Origin: Oscillospiraceae bacterium
Lineage (GTDB): Bacteria > Bacillota > Clostridia > Oscillospirales > Ruminococcaceae
Direction: 5' to 3'
Assembly: GCA_012729855.1 (NCBI GenBank)
Contig: JAAYCI010000075.1
Span: forward strand, 1 to 51,032
DNA: 51,032 nucleotides
The notes under the pieces are model-generated. The model had not been told where the DNA came from and searched no databases. It saw only the letters and a program-made list of their open reading frames with translations. A program made the position numbers and the translations under genes. This document shows positions 34,748 through 44,173 of the stretch, in pieces. How positions within the stretch are numbered: the first letter of the stretch is position 1; every line of letters starts with the position of its first letter.

Positions 34748-35308
34748 ATGCACATCCAACTGGAAAAAGAGCTGGCAAGCCACTGTGCTGCCGTGCTGAT
34801 GGGCAAAAAACCCGCTGCCCTGTTCACCCTGAAAATGACGGACGACGAAGCCGCCCACGCCACCGCCCTGCTGGCCGAAAGCGGCGTGCAGATGGCAGAA
34901 CTGCGCTGCAAGCGGGGCCGCACCCTGGTGCTGGCCTACGCGCCACGGCTGCTGCGGCAGGCGCTGCAGCAAACACTTGCCAAAAAGATGCTGGCGCCGC
35001 TGCGCTACCCGCTGGGCGAGAGCCTTTCGGCCATCATCGAACACCTTAGGCAGCGCATTGCGGAATGCGAGGGCTTTCCCCACGAGATTGGCTTCTTTCT
35101 GGGCTACCCGCCCGCCGACGTGGTGGGCTTCATGCTGTACGAGGGGCGGCGCTTCAAGCACTGCGGCCTGTGGAAGGTGTACAGCAATGTGGACAAAGCC
35201 AAGGCCTTATGCGCCGAGTATGAGCACTGCCGCCGGCTGGGCTGCCGGCACGTAGAGATGGGCGGCAGCCTGCAGTCCATTGGCCAGTACGCAGATAAAG
35301 CGGGGTAA
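34748..35308 (+). CDS. DUF3793 family protein
   Basis: A 186-residue soluble protein recognised as DUF3793 by its arrangement: an early FTLKMTDDEA-like segment, a central LAYAPRLLRQALQ region, then PHEIGFFLGYPPADVVGFML and KHCGLWKVYSNVDKAKALCA near the C-terminus. The family has no known function, but in Clostridia it is usually located with flavodoxin and iron-uptake genes; that is established context, and here the flavodoxin follows by 38 bases. The conserved Cys and Trp in CGLWKVY may matter for function. A metal-regulator-like operator lies over the promoter, so iron-responsive expression is a reasonable inference. Confidence 0.82.
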   Translation: MHIQLEKELASHCAAVLMGKKPAALFTLKMTDDEAAHATALLAESGVQMAELRCKRGRTLVLAYAPRLLRQALQQTLAKKMLAPLRYPLGESLSAIIEHLRQRIAECEGFPHEIGFFLGYPPADVVGFMLYEGRRFKHCGLWKVYSNVDKAKALCAEYEHCRRLGCRHVEMGGSLQSIGQYADKAG

Positions 35309-35346
35309 ACCCCTGCTGCATAATGATATTTAGGAGGCACACACGC

Positions 35347-35766
35347 ATGAACAAAACAGCTATTGTATACTGGAGCGGTACCGGCAACACCCTGGCCATG
35401 GCCAAAGCCATTGCCAAAGGCATGCACGATAAAGGAGCCGAGGTGGACCTGCTGGAGGTATCGGCCACCAGCGCCGCCGCCATGAAGGATTACCCGAAGA
35501 TTGCTTTCGGCTGCCCGTCCATGGGCGACGAGGTGCTGGAGGAAAGCGACTACGAGCCCTTCTTCACCGCGGTGGAAGGCAGCCTGGGCGGCAAGAAGGT
35601 GGCGCTGTTCGGCTCCTACGGCTGGGGCGACGGCCAGTGGATGCGGGATTGGTATGCACGCACCAAAGCCACCGGCGCCAGCCTGATGGACGAGGGCTTC
35701 ATCCAGAACGAAGCGCCCGACGAAGCCGCCTGCGAGGCCTATGGCCGCCAGTTCGCCGACTATTGA
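35347..35766 (+). CDS. Flavodoxin
   Basis: A 139-residue FMN-binding electron carrier. The phosphate-binding loop is WSGTGNTLAMA (about 9-18); the second and third flavin loops are FGCPSMGDEVLEES and FGSYGWGDGQWM. Short-chain type, normal length, cytosolic. AGGAGG precedes the ATG by nine bases. Flavodoxins usually replace ferredoxin when iron is scarce, which agrees with the DUF3793 partner and the upstream operator. The strong terminator 80 bases downstream ends the two-gene unit. Confidence 0.93.
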   Translation: MNKTAIVYWSGTGNTLAMAKAIAKGMHDKGAEVDLLEVSATSAAAMKDYPKIAFGCPSMGDEVLEESDYEPFFTAVEGSLGGKKVALFGSYGWGDGQWMRDWYARTKATGASLMDEGFIQNEAPDEAACEAYGRQFADY

Positions 35767-35846
35767 GGTTCTGCCGGCGGGCGGGCTTTCAGGGCGCCTG
35801 CGCCAGCCTGCCGGTATAACATATCCATGTACACTCCTTGTATGCC

Positions 35847-35887
35847 ACAACAGGGCGGGACGTCATCCCCGCCCTGTTGTGCTTTTT
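35847..35887 (+). terminator. Terminator of the DUF3793-flavodoxin unit
   Basis: A 13-bp stem, ACAACAGGGCGGG (35847-35859) with CCCGCCCTGTTGT (35868-35880), then GCTTTTT. Confidence 0.88.
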
Positions 35888-35943
35888 ACAGGCTTTGTGG
35901 CGGTTGGGTGAGGTTTCGGCGGCAAACCGTCGCCCATACCAAC

Positions 35944-38055
35944 TCAGCCGCCGCTGATAACCACCTTCTCCGGCGGCAGCCAGCGCATCAGCTTGCGGCT
36001 TACGGAACTAAAATCCATCGGCTTGCTCAGGTAGTCGCTCATCTGGTTGGCCAGGTAGTAGGCCTCGCTGCCGCTGATGGCGTTGGCCGTGAGCGCAATG
36101 ATGGGCAGCCGGGCATATTTGCCGCCCAGCGCGCGGATGTGCCCCGTGGCCTCCACGCCGTCCATCCCGGGCATCATGTCGTCCATCAGCACCAGGTCCA
36201 CGTCGCACTGCTGCACCTTGGCAATGGCCTCGGGCCCGCTTTGCGCGGTGATAACCTGCAGCGCGTAGCTGGACAGCACCTCTTCCGCCACCAGCAGGTT
36301 GATCTCGTTGTCGTCCACCAGCAGCACCACCGCCGACGGCGCCTTAAACTCCTCCAGGGCGTCCAGCTCGGCGTTGTCGGCCTTTTCCTCGTACACATGG
36401 TAATCCAGCGTTTGTGCCAGCACATTGATGGTGACCGGCTCGTACAGAATGCGCACATCGCGGCTCCAGCGCTGGTCGTTCACCTTGCCGTAGGCGGTTA
36501 CCGCCACCAGCTGGATGCCGGCTATATCCACCCGCTGTTCCTCCGGGATGTCGATGACATCCTCGCCGGTGGTATCCACATATACAATATGGGTGGGGCG
36601 ATGCTCCCACACGCTGCGGGTGGCCTCTGCAAAGGAGGCCGCGCGGGTGTGGGCTACCTGCAGTTGGCCCAGCATTTTCTCCACAGAATCGCAGACAATG
36701 CCGTGGCCCAGCAGCAGTACCTTGTCCTGGCTGTCCTTTTCCACCTGCACAATGGGCGTGGCGCTGCACACGGCCTGTGGCAGGCACAGGGTGAAGGTAC
36801 TGCCCGCGCCATAAACGCTTTCCACTGTGATATCGCCGCCCATAGCCCTGGCATACCCCCGGCTGATGGGCAGCCCCAGGCCCGTGCCCTCAATGCCGCT
36901 GTTTTTGCGCACGTCCAGCTGGGAAAAGGCCTCAAACAGGAAATCGCGGTCTTCCGCCCTAATGCCCATGCCGGTGTCGGACACCGCAAACTCCAGGATG
37001 AACTGGCCGTCCTGCTGCCGGCCGTTTATGGCCAGCTGAATATGCCCTTTGGCCGTGTACTTCACGGCGTTGCTGAGGATGTTGACCAGCACCTGGCGGA
37101 TGCGGTTGAAGTCGCCATGGTAGCGCGCCGGCAGCGCGGGGTCGATATCGGTGATGAAGGCCAGGCCCTTGTCCTTGGCGCGCAGGCGCAGCACGTTGAT
37201 GACGTCCATGATCAAACTGGGCAGGTCGTAGTCCTGCTCCACAATCTCCAGCCAGCCCGATTCGATCTTGGAGAAATCCAGAATATCGTTGATGATCTCC
37301 AAAAGGGACTCGGAGGATACCAGGATGTTGTCCACAAAGCGGGCCTGGCGTTCGTCCATGTCGCTTTTTTTCAGCAGCTTGGCCATGCCGGTAATGGCGT
37401 TCATCGGGGTGCGTATCTCGTGGCTCATGTTGGCCAGGAAGGTGGACTTCGCCTTGTCCGCCTCTTCGGCCTTTGTTTTCATTTTGGCCAGCTCGGTCAC
37501 ATTTTCCAGCACGCCCACCACGCCATGCAGCTCCCCATGCACATCAATGGCCGGCACAATCGTCATGTTCACATTCGCCTGGTCTTCGCGCCCAAATTCA
37601 AGCAGGTCGGTATAGGTCATCGGCTGCCGTGTTTCCAGCACCGTTTCAAAATTGGAGAGGGTGCGCTGCAGCATGGCGCCATCAAACTTGTATCGCAGGA
37701 TATCTTTTAACGGCAGGTCGGGCAACAGCATAACATCCCCCATGCCCATGTAATCCACAATCCGCTTGCTGGTGCCGGTAACATACCGCAGGTCATTGTC
37801 CAGCACCATGATGGTTCCGGGGAACACCTCCAGCAGCAGGCGTGTGTACATCTGCTGCTTTTCGGCCTCGCGCTGGCTGTGGGTGCGCAGCGCCAAGGCA
37901 TTTTGCTGCATGGCGGCCAGGCTTTCCTTGTCGCGCTGCAGCTGGCGCACGCGCCGCTCCAGGCCCTTGCACTGTGTCTCGCTCGCCTTCAGCTCAGCCA
38001 GCAGGCGCGCCTGGTCCTCGGGCCCAAGCGGCAGCGCCCAGTCCTTCCAGGGCAT
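35944..38055 (-). CDS. Cytoplasmic hybrid histidine kinase with receiver domain
   Basis: A 703-residue signalling protein without membrane segments. Order: coiled coil (about 12-70), PAS domain (about 75-190), HisKA with H212 in [11 protein letters not shown], HATPase with [13 protein letters not shown] (about 325-337), DTGMGI (360-365) and GTGLGLPIS (390-398), a degenerate receiver-like segment (about 443-550) with no phospho-acceptor in the usual place, and a true receiver (about 575-690) with D625 in [13 protein letters not shown] and K678. The phosphate must leave to an Hpt protein encoded elsewhere. GGAGGGG precedes the start. It is divergent from a FIST sensory protein, a domain often linked to signalling, so the two may sense and relay together. 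Confidence 0.92.
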   Translation of the reverse strand: MPWKDWALPLGPEDQARLLAELKASETQCKGLERRVRQLQRDKESLAAMQQNALALRTHSQREAEKQQMYTRLLLEVFPGTIMVLDNDLRYVTGTSKRIVDYMGMGDVMLLPDLPLKDILRYKFDGAMLQRTLSNFETVLETRQPMTYTDLLEFGREDQANVNMTIVPAIDVHGELHGVVGVLENVTELAKMKTKAEEADKAKSTFLANMSHEIRTPMNAITGMAKLLKKSDMDERQARFVDNILVSSESLLEIINDILDFSKIESGWLEIVEQDYDLPSLIMDVINVLRLRAKDKGLAFITDIDPALPARYHGDFNRIRQVLVNILSNAVKYTAKGHIQLAINGRQQDGQFILEFAVSDTGMGIRAEDRDFLFEAFSQLDVRKNSGIEGTGLGLPISRGYARAMGGDITVESVYGAGSTFTLCLPQAVCSATPIVQVEKDSQDKVLLLGHGIVCDSVEKMLGQLQVAHTRAASFAEATRSVWEHRPTHIVYVDTTGEDVIDIPEEQRVDIAGIQLVAVTAYGKVNDQRWSRDVRILYEPVTINVLAQTLDYHVYEEKADNAELDALEEFKAPSAVVLLVDDNEINLLVAEEVLSSYALQVITAQSGPEAIAKVQQCDVDLVLMDDMMPGMDGVEATGHIRALGGKYARLPIIALTANAISGSEAYYLANQMSDYLSKPMDFSSVSRKLMRWLPPEKVVISGG

Positions 38056-38235
38056 GGGGTTCCCCTCCTCTCAAATAAAATATGTACATTCAAAATATAT
38101 CTACAGTATCAGGTTACTTTTCCCCGGCCCATTTGTCAATGCCGCAAACTTCCCTTGAAAACGCATACTGTTGATGCTATGGTAATTATATTATACACGA
38201 CCCTGGCAAGTAAAAAGAAGAAAGGCGGTGGCCCC

Positions 38236-39423
38236 ATGCGTTCCAGATCGGTACACACCCTGCTGATAGACGACACAGACGCGGCGGCAAAAGAGCTGGC
38301 CGGCCGGCTGCAGGACGGTTTCGCCCTGGGCAAACAGTCGGTGGGCATCCTGTATACTTATTCCGACATGGAGGTGGCCGAGCTTGCACAGGCATTGCAG
38401 GCCATTGTGCCCTTCCCTGTTATTGGCTGCACCTGCATTGCCAGCATGGACAACGGCGGCTTCATGGACATGGCCGCCACCCTCACGGTGCTCACCGCCG
38501 ACGACTGCACCTTCGCCGCCGAGGTTTCCGCCTCCATCACACCCGAAAACGTGCAGGCCGAGATTGACAGCACCTACCGGCGGGTAACCGAGGCGCTGGG
38601 CAGCGCACCCGGCCTGTTGTTCGTGCTGCCGCCCTATAGCCTGGACATCATGCTGGACTATTACCCCGAGCGCTTCAACGCCATTGCCCCGGGGGTGCCG
38701 GTGGTGGGCGGGCTGCCCTCCTACAACGGCACCGGCGACGTGAACGCTACGCTGGCAGGCGGCCAGGCCACGCCCGACCGCATGGTGGTGCTGGGCATTG
38801 GCGGGAATATCCGGCCGGTGTTCTCGGTGCAGAATGTTACCGGCGTGGACGTGGAGCGCAAGCGCAAGGTGACAAGCGCCAAAGACAACGTGGTGTACAC
38901 GGTGAACGGCGAGCCCTTCACCGACTACCTGCGCGCCATCGGCTTGCCGGTGGAGGAGCTGACCCAGGGCAACACCACCGTCACCTTTGTTTCCAACCCG
39001 CTGATACTGGAGAGCAGCGAGGGCGGCGGCTACGCCTTTGCCCGCACCCTGCACGCGATAGACCTGGCCGACGGCAGCGGCACCGCCATAGGCCAGGTGC
39101 CCGAGGGCGCCACGCTGGCGGTGTGCTCGCTGCAGGGCGAGCAAATTGTGCAGGCCGCGCAGGACGGCGCGCAAGCCCTTGTGCAGCTGATGCAGGGCGA
39201 AGCCAGGGACGGCTACCAGTTTTCCACCGTCATGGCGATCTCCTGCATTGGCCGGCACCTGCTGCTGATACCCGACAACGCCCGCGAAACCGCCAAGCTG
39301 ATGGAGGGCCTGCCCCCGGGCCTGACCCTGACCGGCTTTTACAGCTACGGCGAGATAGGCCCCCAGGGCAAGCAGCAGCGCAACTTTGCCCATAACGAAT
39401 CGCTGGTGCTTTGTGCGTTTTAA
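38236..39423 (+). CDS. FIST N/C-domain sensory protein
   Basis: A 395-residue soluble protein made of the FIST N and FIST C sensory domains. Recognisable pieces are the early VGILYTYSDMEVAELAQALQ, FPVIGCTC, the central VPVVGGLPSYNGTGDV, and the C-terminal LEGLPPGLTLTGFYSYGEIG-type ending (here MEGLPPGLTLTGFYSYGEIG) followed by NFAHNESLVL. FIST domains are proposed to bind small ligands such as amino acids and normally occur in signal-transduction proteins. There is no output domain, so it presumably works with the divergent hybrid kinase. AAAGGCGG precedes the ATG at 38236. A TTGAAA-N17-TATGGT promoter may lie at 38155-38183. Single gene, followed by convergent tRNA-Leu. Confidence 0.87.
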   Translation: MRSRSVHTLLIDDTDAAAKELAGRLQDGFALGKQSVGILYTYSDMEVAELAQALQAIVPFPVIGCTCIASMDNGGFMDMAATLTVLTADDCTFAAEVSASITPENVQAEIDSTYRRVTEALGSAPGLLFVLPPYSLDIMLDYYPERFNAIAPGVPVVGGLPSYNGTGDVNATLAGGQATPDRMVVLGIGGNIRPVFSVQNVTGVDVERKRKVTSAKDNVVYTVNGEPFTDYLRAIGLPVEELTQGNTTVTFVSNPLILESSEGGGYAFARTLHAIDLADGSGTAIGQVPEGATLAVCSLQGEQIVQAAQDGAQALVQLMQGEARDGYQFSTVMAISCIGRHLLLIPDNARETAKLMEGLPPGLTLTGFYSYGEIGPQGKQQRNFAHNESLVLCAF

Positions 39424-39478
39424 GCCCCTTTTTTCAGCGGCAAAGCCTTCGCTTGCCGCCGGCATGTTCCGCCCCAAG

Positions 39479-39517
39479 TAAAAAGACACGCGATATTTAT
39501 CATATCATCGTGTCTTT
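39479..39517 (-). terminator. Terminator of the tRNA-Leu gene
   Basis: On the minus strand AAAGACACG (39517-39509) pairs with CGTGTCTTT (39490-39482) and a T run follows, directly after the encoded CCA. Confidence 0.8.
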
Positions 39518-39602
39518 GGTGCCGCCGACAGGACTCGAACCTGCATATCCTTGGGATATGTGATCCTAAATCACACGTGTCTGCCAGTTCCACCACGGCG
39601 GC
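39517..39602 (-). tRNA. tRNA-Leu(UAG), CCA encoded
   Basis: An 86-base class II tRNA. Acceptor stem GCCGCCG/CGGCGGC, D-arm with AACTGGCAGA, anticodon stem TGTGA/TCACA around the loop TTTAGGA (anticodon TAG, complement of 39566-39568), long variable arm TATCC-CAA-GGATA typical of leucine tRNA, T-arm GCAGG-TTCGAGT-CCTGT, discriminator A and encoded CCA at 39517-39519. It reads CUN leucine codons, mainly CUA. Confidence 0.97.
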
Positions 39603-39615
39603 ATGCTACAGGCCC

Positions 39616-39644
39616 ATTGTACGCGCTTTTTTGCCGCGCGGCAA
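39616..39644 (-). promoter_or_regulatory. Promoter of tRNA-Leu
   Basis: On the minus strand TTGCCG (39644-39639), 17 bases, TACAAT (39621-39616), 14 bases before the mature tRNA. An inverted repeat ACAGGCCC/GGGCCTGT brackets this region and, on the minus strand, could also terminate glnN. Confidence 0.65.
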
Positions 39645-39670
39645 GGGCCTGTTTTTTATGCGCTTGTTTC

Positions 39671-41758
39671 TTATACATCGTACAACAGGGCCGAATAGCT
39701 GGGCATGGGCCAGCGTTCCTCGGGCACCAGCATCTCCAGCTCATCGCAGCAGTGGCGCAGGCGGGCCACCTCGTTTTGTATCACCTGCTGCATCTCCTTG
39801 GCGGTTTCGGCGGCGGTGGCGCCATCTATGCCGGCCAGGGCGGCCTTCAGCTTGTTGGCCGCTTCGCCGCAGGCGTCCACCGCCTGGGTCAGCCGGCGGG
39901 TAAGGCCGGCCGCGTAGGCGCTGCGCTCGCCGGCGGCCTGGGCGCGCGTCACCGTTTTGGCCATGGCGCTCAGGGTGGCGCAGGCGGCCGGCAGCAGGCT
40001 GCGGCGGGCCATCTCCAGCAGGGTGTTGGCCGCTATGCGCATGGTTTTGGCGTAGCTGTCCAGCATGATATCATACCGGCTGTGGCATTCGTCGCGGCTG
40101 AACACCCTGGTGCGCTCAAACATCGCGATGTTTTCTTCCCTGATAAACGCCGACGCCGCGTCCACCATGGTGGGGCTGTTGGGCAAACCCCGCCGGGCGG
40201 CCTCGGCCACCCATTCCTCCGAGTAGTTGTTCCCATTGAAGATCACCCGGCCGTGGTCGTCCCACACCTGGTGCACAATCTCGGCGATGCAGGCGTCCAC
40301 GGTTTCGGCGGCCTCCAGGCGGTCGGCAAAGCCGCGCAGTTTGTCGGCCACCGCAGCGCCTATCACCGCGTTGGCCAGGCCAATGCTCTGGGACGAGCCC
40401 ACCATGCGGAACTCGAACTTGTTGCCGGTAAAGGCAAAGGGCGAGGTGCGGTTGCGGTCGTTGTCGTCCTGCACCAGCAGCGGCAGCGCCTTCACGCCGG
40501 TTTTCAGCTGGCTGCGCTCGCCCATCTCGTAGGCGTGGCCGTCGGCCAGGCTTTTAAGCAGGCCGGTCAGGGCATCGCCCAGAAACACCGAGATGATGGC
40601 CGGCGGGGCTTCGTCGCCGCCCAGGCGCAAATCGTTGCCGGGGCAGGCGGCCGACAGGCGGATGAGGTCGGCGTAGCTGTCCACCGCTGCAATAACGGCG
40701 CACAGCACCACCAGGAAGGGGCGGTTCTCCACGGGGTTGTCACCGGGATCCAGCAGGTTGGTGCCGCCACTGGTGGTCAGGCTCCAGTTGTTGTGCTTGC
40801 CGCTGCCGTTCACCCCGGCAAAGGGCTTTTCGTGCAGCAGGCAGGCAAAGCCATGGCGCAACGCCACCTTGCGCATCAGCTCCATGGTGATCTGGTTGTG
40901 GTCCAGCGCGATGTTGGCCCCGGCGTAGATGCTGGCCAGCTCGTACTGGCCGGGGGCCACCTCGTTGTGCTCGGTTTTGGCCGGCACGCCTATCTGCCAC
41001 AGCTCCTCGTCCAGCTCGCGCATGAAGTTGCGCACCCGCTCGGAGATGGAGCCGTAGTAGTGGTCCTCCAGCTCCTGCCCCTTGGGGGGCTTGGCGCCGG
41101 CCAGTGTGTAGCCGCACACCTTTAAATCCAGCCGCTGGTCCAGCAGCTCTTTTTCCACCAGGAAGTACTCCTGCTCGGCGCCCACGGTGGGCGTCACGCG
41201 GCGGGTCTCGGTGTCGCCCAGGGCGCGCAGCACCCGCAGCGCCTGCTTGTTGATGGCCTGCATGCTGCGCAGCACCGGGGTTTTCTGGTCCAGCGCTTCG
41301 CCGTTGTAGCCGCAAAAGGCCGTGGGGATGTACAGCGTGGTGCCGTGTACAAAGGCCGGGGACGTGGGGTCCCAGGTGGTGTAGCCGCGCGCCTCAAAGG
41401 TGGTGCGCAGCCCACCCGACGGGAAGGACGACGCGTCGCTCTCGCCCATGCTGAGCAGCTTGCCCGAAAAGCGCACCACGGGCTCGCCCTGCTGCACGCC
41501 GTCAATAAAGCTGTCGTGCTTGCCGGCCGACGCGCCGGTCATGGGGGTGAACCAGTGGATATAGTGGGTGGCCCCGTGCTCCAGCGCCCAGTCCTTCATC
41601 GCGTCAGCCACCACGTCGGCCACCAGGGGGTCCCAGGGTTGGCCCTCGTCGCGTATTTTGCGCAGGCTCTCGTACACCTCGTGGGGCAGGCGGTCACGCA
41701 TCACGCGGTCATCAAAGCAGCGGGTGCCAAAGCGGTCGAACACATCCTGTGTGGGCAT
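39671..41758 (-). CDS. glnN: Glutamine synthetase, type III
   Basis: A 695-residue ATP-dependent ammonia-assimilating enzyme that makes glutamine from glutamate. Length and sequence are those of GSIII, the long form of Bacteroides and Clostridia: the N-terminal GTHCFDD-like GTRCFDD, HYIHWFTPMTG and KHDSFI segment, GGLRTTFEARGYTTWDPTSP, AEQEYFLV (metal-binding glutamates), NEVAPGQYELA, and GSGKHNNWS for ATP binding, then FRMVGSSQS. The C-terminal helical domain is also complete. The start is the ATG at 41758, with GGAGG five bases before it. Single gene; no GlnB or GlnR gene is close. Convergent context: tRNA-Leu follows downstream on the same strand. Confidence 0.96.
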   Translation of the reverse strand: MPTQDVFDRFGTRCFDDRVMRDRLPHEVYESLRKIRDEGQPWDPLVADVVADAMKDWALEHGATHYIHWFTPMTGASAGKHDSFIDGVQQGEPVVRFSGKLLSMGESDASSFPSGGLRTTFEARGYTTWDPTSPAFVHGTTLYIPTAFCGYNGEALDQKTPVLRSMQAINKQALRVLRALGDTETRRVTPTVGAEQEYFLVEKELLDQRLDLKVCGYTLAGAKPPKGQELEDHYYGSISERVRNFMRELDEELWQIGVPAKTEHNEVAPGQYELASIYAGANIALDHNQITMELMRKVALRHGFACLLHEKPFAGVNGSGKHNNWSLTTSGGTNLLDPGDNPVENRPFLVVLCAVIAAVDSYADLIRLSAACPGNDLRLGGDEAPPAIISVFLGDALTGLLKSLADGHAYEMGERSQLKTGVKALPLLVQDDNDRNRTSPFAFTGNKFEFRMVGSSQSIGLANAVIGAAVADKLRGFADRLEAAETVDACIAEIVHQVWDDHGRVIFNGNNYSEEWVAEAARRGLPNSPTMVDAASAFIREENIAMFERTRVFSRDECHSRYDIMLDSYAKTMRIAANTLLEMARRSLLPAACATLSAMAKTVTRAQAAGERSAYAAGLTRRLTQAVDACGEAANKLKAALAGIDGATAAETAKEMQQVIQNEVARLRHCCDELEMLVPEERWPMPSYSALLYDV

Positions 41759-41986
41759 GGGGGCCTCCATTCTGTTGCGCGGGTTCCTCGCCCACCATTT
41801 TACCATGGCCGGGCAGGGCATGTAAACGGCTGGGCCCACCGGTTTTCCCTTGGGGCCATATCCATAACCCCAGCCGGGCGGTTTTTTGTGGGATATGCCA
41901 CATTGGCCGGGCTTTTATGCCCTGCAGATGCCGCGGCATGACAGCCGCCCACCAGCCGGCGCACCAATTCCAAAATAGAAATGCCA

Positions 41987-42015
41987 TAGACTTTTATGGG
42001 GGGAATGGGTATAAT
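41987..42015 (+). promoter_or_regulatory. Promoter of the murD operon
   Basis: TAGACT (41987-41992), 17 bases, TATAAT (42010-42015). The leader to the TTG start of murD is short, about 30 bases. Confidence 0.65.
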
Positions 42016-42050
42016 ACATGGGAGTATTTACGCAGGGCAGGAGGCCGCCA

Positions 42051-43433
42051 TTGAGCCGTTTTTTTGACACATTATCGGGGCAGCGGGTAGCCTTTATCGG
42101 GGCCGGCGTCTCCCACCGGGAGCTCATTCCCATGTTCGCCGCCGCCGGCGCGCGCGTTACGCTGTGCGACCAAAAGCCCCGCGCCGATTTTGGCCCCCGC
42201 GCGGATGAGTTGGAAGCGCTGGGCGTTGCCCTGTGCCTGGGGCCCGATTATCTTGACGGCCTTATGGGCCAGCAGATGATACTGAGCACCCCCGGCTTTG
42301 AATACTTTACCCCGGCGCTGCAGGCGGCCAAAGCCGCCGGTGCGCGCGTTACCAGCGAGATGGCGCTTTTTTTCGAGCATTGCCCCTGCCCCATCACCGG
42401 CGTAACCGGCAGCGACGGCAAAACCACCACCACCTCGCTGATAGCCGCCATGTACGAGGCCGCCGGCCGGCGTGTGCACCTGGGCGGCAACATTGGCCGG
42501 GCGCTGCTGCCCATTGTGGACAGCATTGCCCCCGATGACGTGGCCGTGGTGGAGCTGTCCAGCTTCCAGCTTATTTCGATGGCGCGCTCGCCCCACATGG
42601 CGGTGGTGACCAACGTGACACCCAACCACCTGGACCACCACAAAGACATGGACGAATACGTGACCGCCAAACGCAATATCTTGCGCTATCAGAATAAAAC
42701 CGACGTGGCCGTGCTGGGCTATGAGAATGCCCTGAGCCGCGGCATGGCCGCCAACACCCACGGCGACTGCCGGTTTTTCAGCCGGCTGCGCCCCGTGGCC
42801 AGCGGCGCCTTTTTGGCCGAGGACGGCCAGCTGACCCTGGCCTGGCCCGAAGGCCGCACCCAGGCCGTGGCCCACCGCAGCACGATGTGCCTGCCGGGCG
42901 ACCACAACGTGGAAAACATGCTGGCCGCCCTGGCCGCCCTGCGGGACGAAGTGCCCCCCGCCGCCATGCTGCGGGTGCTGGAGAGCTTCACCGGGGTCGA
43001 ACACCGCATAGAGCCGGTGCGGGAGCTTGACGGCGTGCGCTGGTTCAACGACTCCATTGCCACCAGCCCCACCCGGGTGGTGGCCGGCCTGCGGGCGTTC
43101 AGCCAAAAGCTCATCGTCATTGCCGGCGGGTACGATAAAAACATCCCTTACGAGCCGATGGCCAAAGATGTGCTGGAGCGGGTGAAGCTGCTGATCCTCA
43201 CCGGGCAGACCGCCGGCAAAATAGAGGCCGCCGTGCGGGCCGAGCCTGGCTTTGCCGCAAGCGGCCTGCAAATACTGCACGCGGCCAACCTGCCCGCCGC
43301 CGTGGCGCTGGCCCGCCAGCACGCGCAGCCGGGCGATATTGTCACCCTGTCGCCGGCGTCGGCCTCGTTTGACAGCTACCCCAACTTCGAAGCACGGGGC
43401 GAGCACTTCAAGCAGCTGGTGCGCGCGCTGTGA
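42051..43433 (+). CDS. murD: UDP-N-acetylmuramoylalanine-D-glutamate ligase
   Basis: A 460-residue Mur ligase adding D-glutamate to UDP-MurNAc-L-Ala in peptidoglycan synthesis. N-terminal domain opens RVAFIGAGVSHRELIPMFAA; the ATP P-loop is GVTGSDGKTTTTS, VVELSSFQL and NVTPNHLDHH are in the central domain, and the C-terminal part has EHRIEPVRELDGVRWFNDSI and PTRVVAGL, then IVIAGGYDKNIPYEP, all typical of MurD. The TTG at 42051 follows GGAGG by six bases; the ATG at 42018 has no ribosome site and would be nearly at the transcription start. It is not in a dcw cluster; instead it leads a unit with a GNAT protein, a PLP lyase and a CoA transferase. Confidence 0.93.
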   Translation: MSRFFDTLSGQRVAFIGAGVSHRELIPMFAAAGARVTLCDQKPRADFGPRADELEALGVALCLGPDYLDGLMGQQMILSTPGFEYFTPALQAAKAAGARVTSEMALFFEHCPCPITGVTGSDGKTTTTSLIAAMYEAAGRRVHLGGNIGRALLPIVDSIAPDDVAVVELSSFQLISMARSPHMAVVTNVTPNHLDHHKDMDEYVTAKRNILRYQNKTDVAVLGYENALSRGMAANTHGDCRFFSRLRPVASGAFLAEDGQLTLAWPEGRTQAVAHRSTMCLPGDHNVENMLAALAALRDEVPPAAMLRVLESFTGVEHRIEPVRELDGVRWFNDSIATSPTRVVAGLRAFSQKLIVIAGGYDKNIPYEPMAKDVLERVKLLILTGQTAGKIEAAVRAEPGFAASGLQILHAANLPAAVALARQHAQPGDIVTLSPASASFDSYPNFEARGEHFKQLVRAL

Positions 43434-44173
43434 TGCGCCGGCTGCAAGCAGCCGACCTGCCCCACTTTTTTGCCCTGCTGGCCAGGGAACCCTTTCTGGG
43501 CGGGCGCATCCGCACCGCCTGGCAGTGCTACCACCGCCACCCGGCCGCCTGCGGCTTTTACCTGGCCGACGGCACCGGCGCGCTGATGGTGCTGGGCGCC
43601 GGCGCGTTGCTGTGCGGCGCCGCCGACATCGACGAGCTGGGCGCGTTCCTCTCCTTCTCCGGCGTGGCGGGCTTTAAGGGCGAAACGGTGATACCCGCCG
43701 GTTATACTTCCACACCACGCCTGCTGATGACATATACCGGGCAGCCCACGCAGAAAGCAAACGCACCGCAAGCCGATGGCCTCACGCTGGACACCCGCCC
43801 CAACCTGTGGGCGCTGGCCCACGCCGGCCTTTTGCAAGGCATAGACCCCGGCGCTTGGTACGCGGACTCGTGCGCCCGGCGCAACCGGGGCCTGGCGCAC
43901 ATTCTGGCCTTTCGCGCCGGCGACGCCACTGTGGCCACGGCCGGCGTTTACAGCCTGCAGCCGCAAAGCGCTTACATCACCGCGGTGGCTACCCACCCCG
44001 CCTTTCGGGGCCGCGGGCTGGCCGGCGCACTGGTGGGCCGGCTGGCAGCGCAGTACGCCCCACGCCCGGTGCAGCTTATTTGCGCGCCCGCCCTGCGCGG
44101 CTTTTATGAAAACCTGGGCTTTGCGGTTCTGCGTGTAATACAAGAATGTAATCGGAAAGAAGGCGGCGTATGA
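43433..44173 (+). CDS. GNAT-family N-acetyltransferase
   Basis: A 246-residue protein whose last 90 residues are a typical GNAT domain: AYITAVATHPAFRGRGLAGA contains the acetyl-CoA loop (RGRGLA), and FYENLGFAV is the usual final strand. The N-terminal 150 residues are a second, degenerate GNAT-like or otherwise unassigned half (LPHFFALLAREPF, then GRIRTAW). The ATG at 43433 overlaps the last base of the murD stop (TGATG). The end overlaps the next gene by four bases. Acetyl acceptor unknown; the coupling with murD may be coincidental or point to a cell-wall precursor or amino-acid substrate. Confidence 0.82.
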   Translation: MRRLQAADLPHFFALLAREPFLGGRIRTAWQCYHRHPAACGFYLADGTGALMVLGAGALLCGAADIDELGAFLSFSGVAGFKGETVIPAGYTSTPRLLMTYTGQPTQKANAPQADGLTLDTRPNLWALAHAGLLQGIDPGAWYADSCARRNRGLAHILAFRAGDATVATAGVYSLQPQSAYITAVATHPAFRGRGLAGALVGRLAAQYAPRPVQLICAPALRGFYENLGFAVLRVIQECNRKEGGV

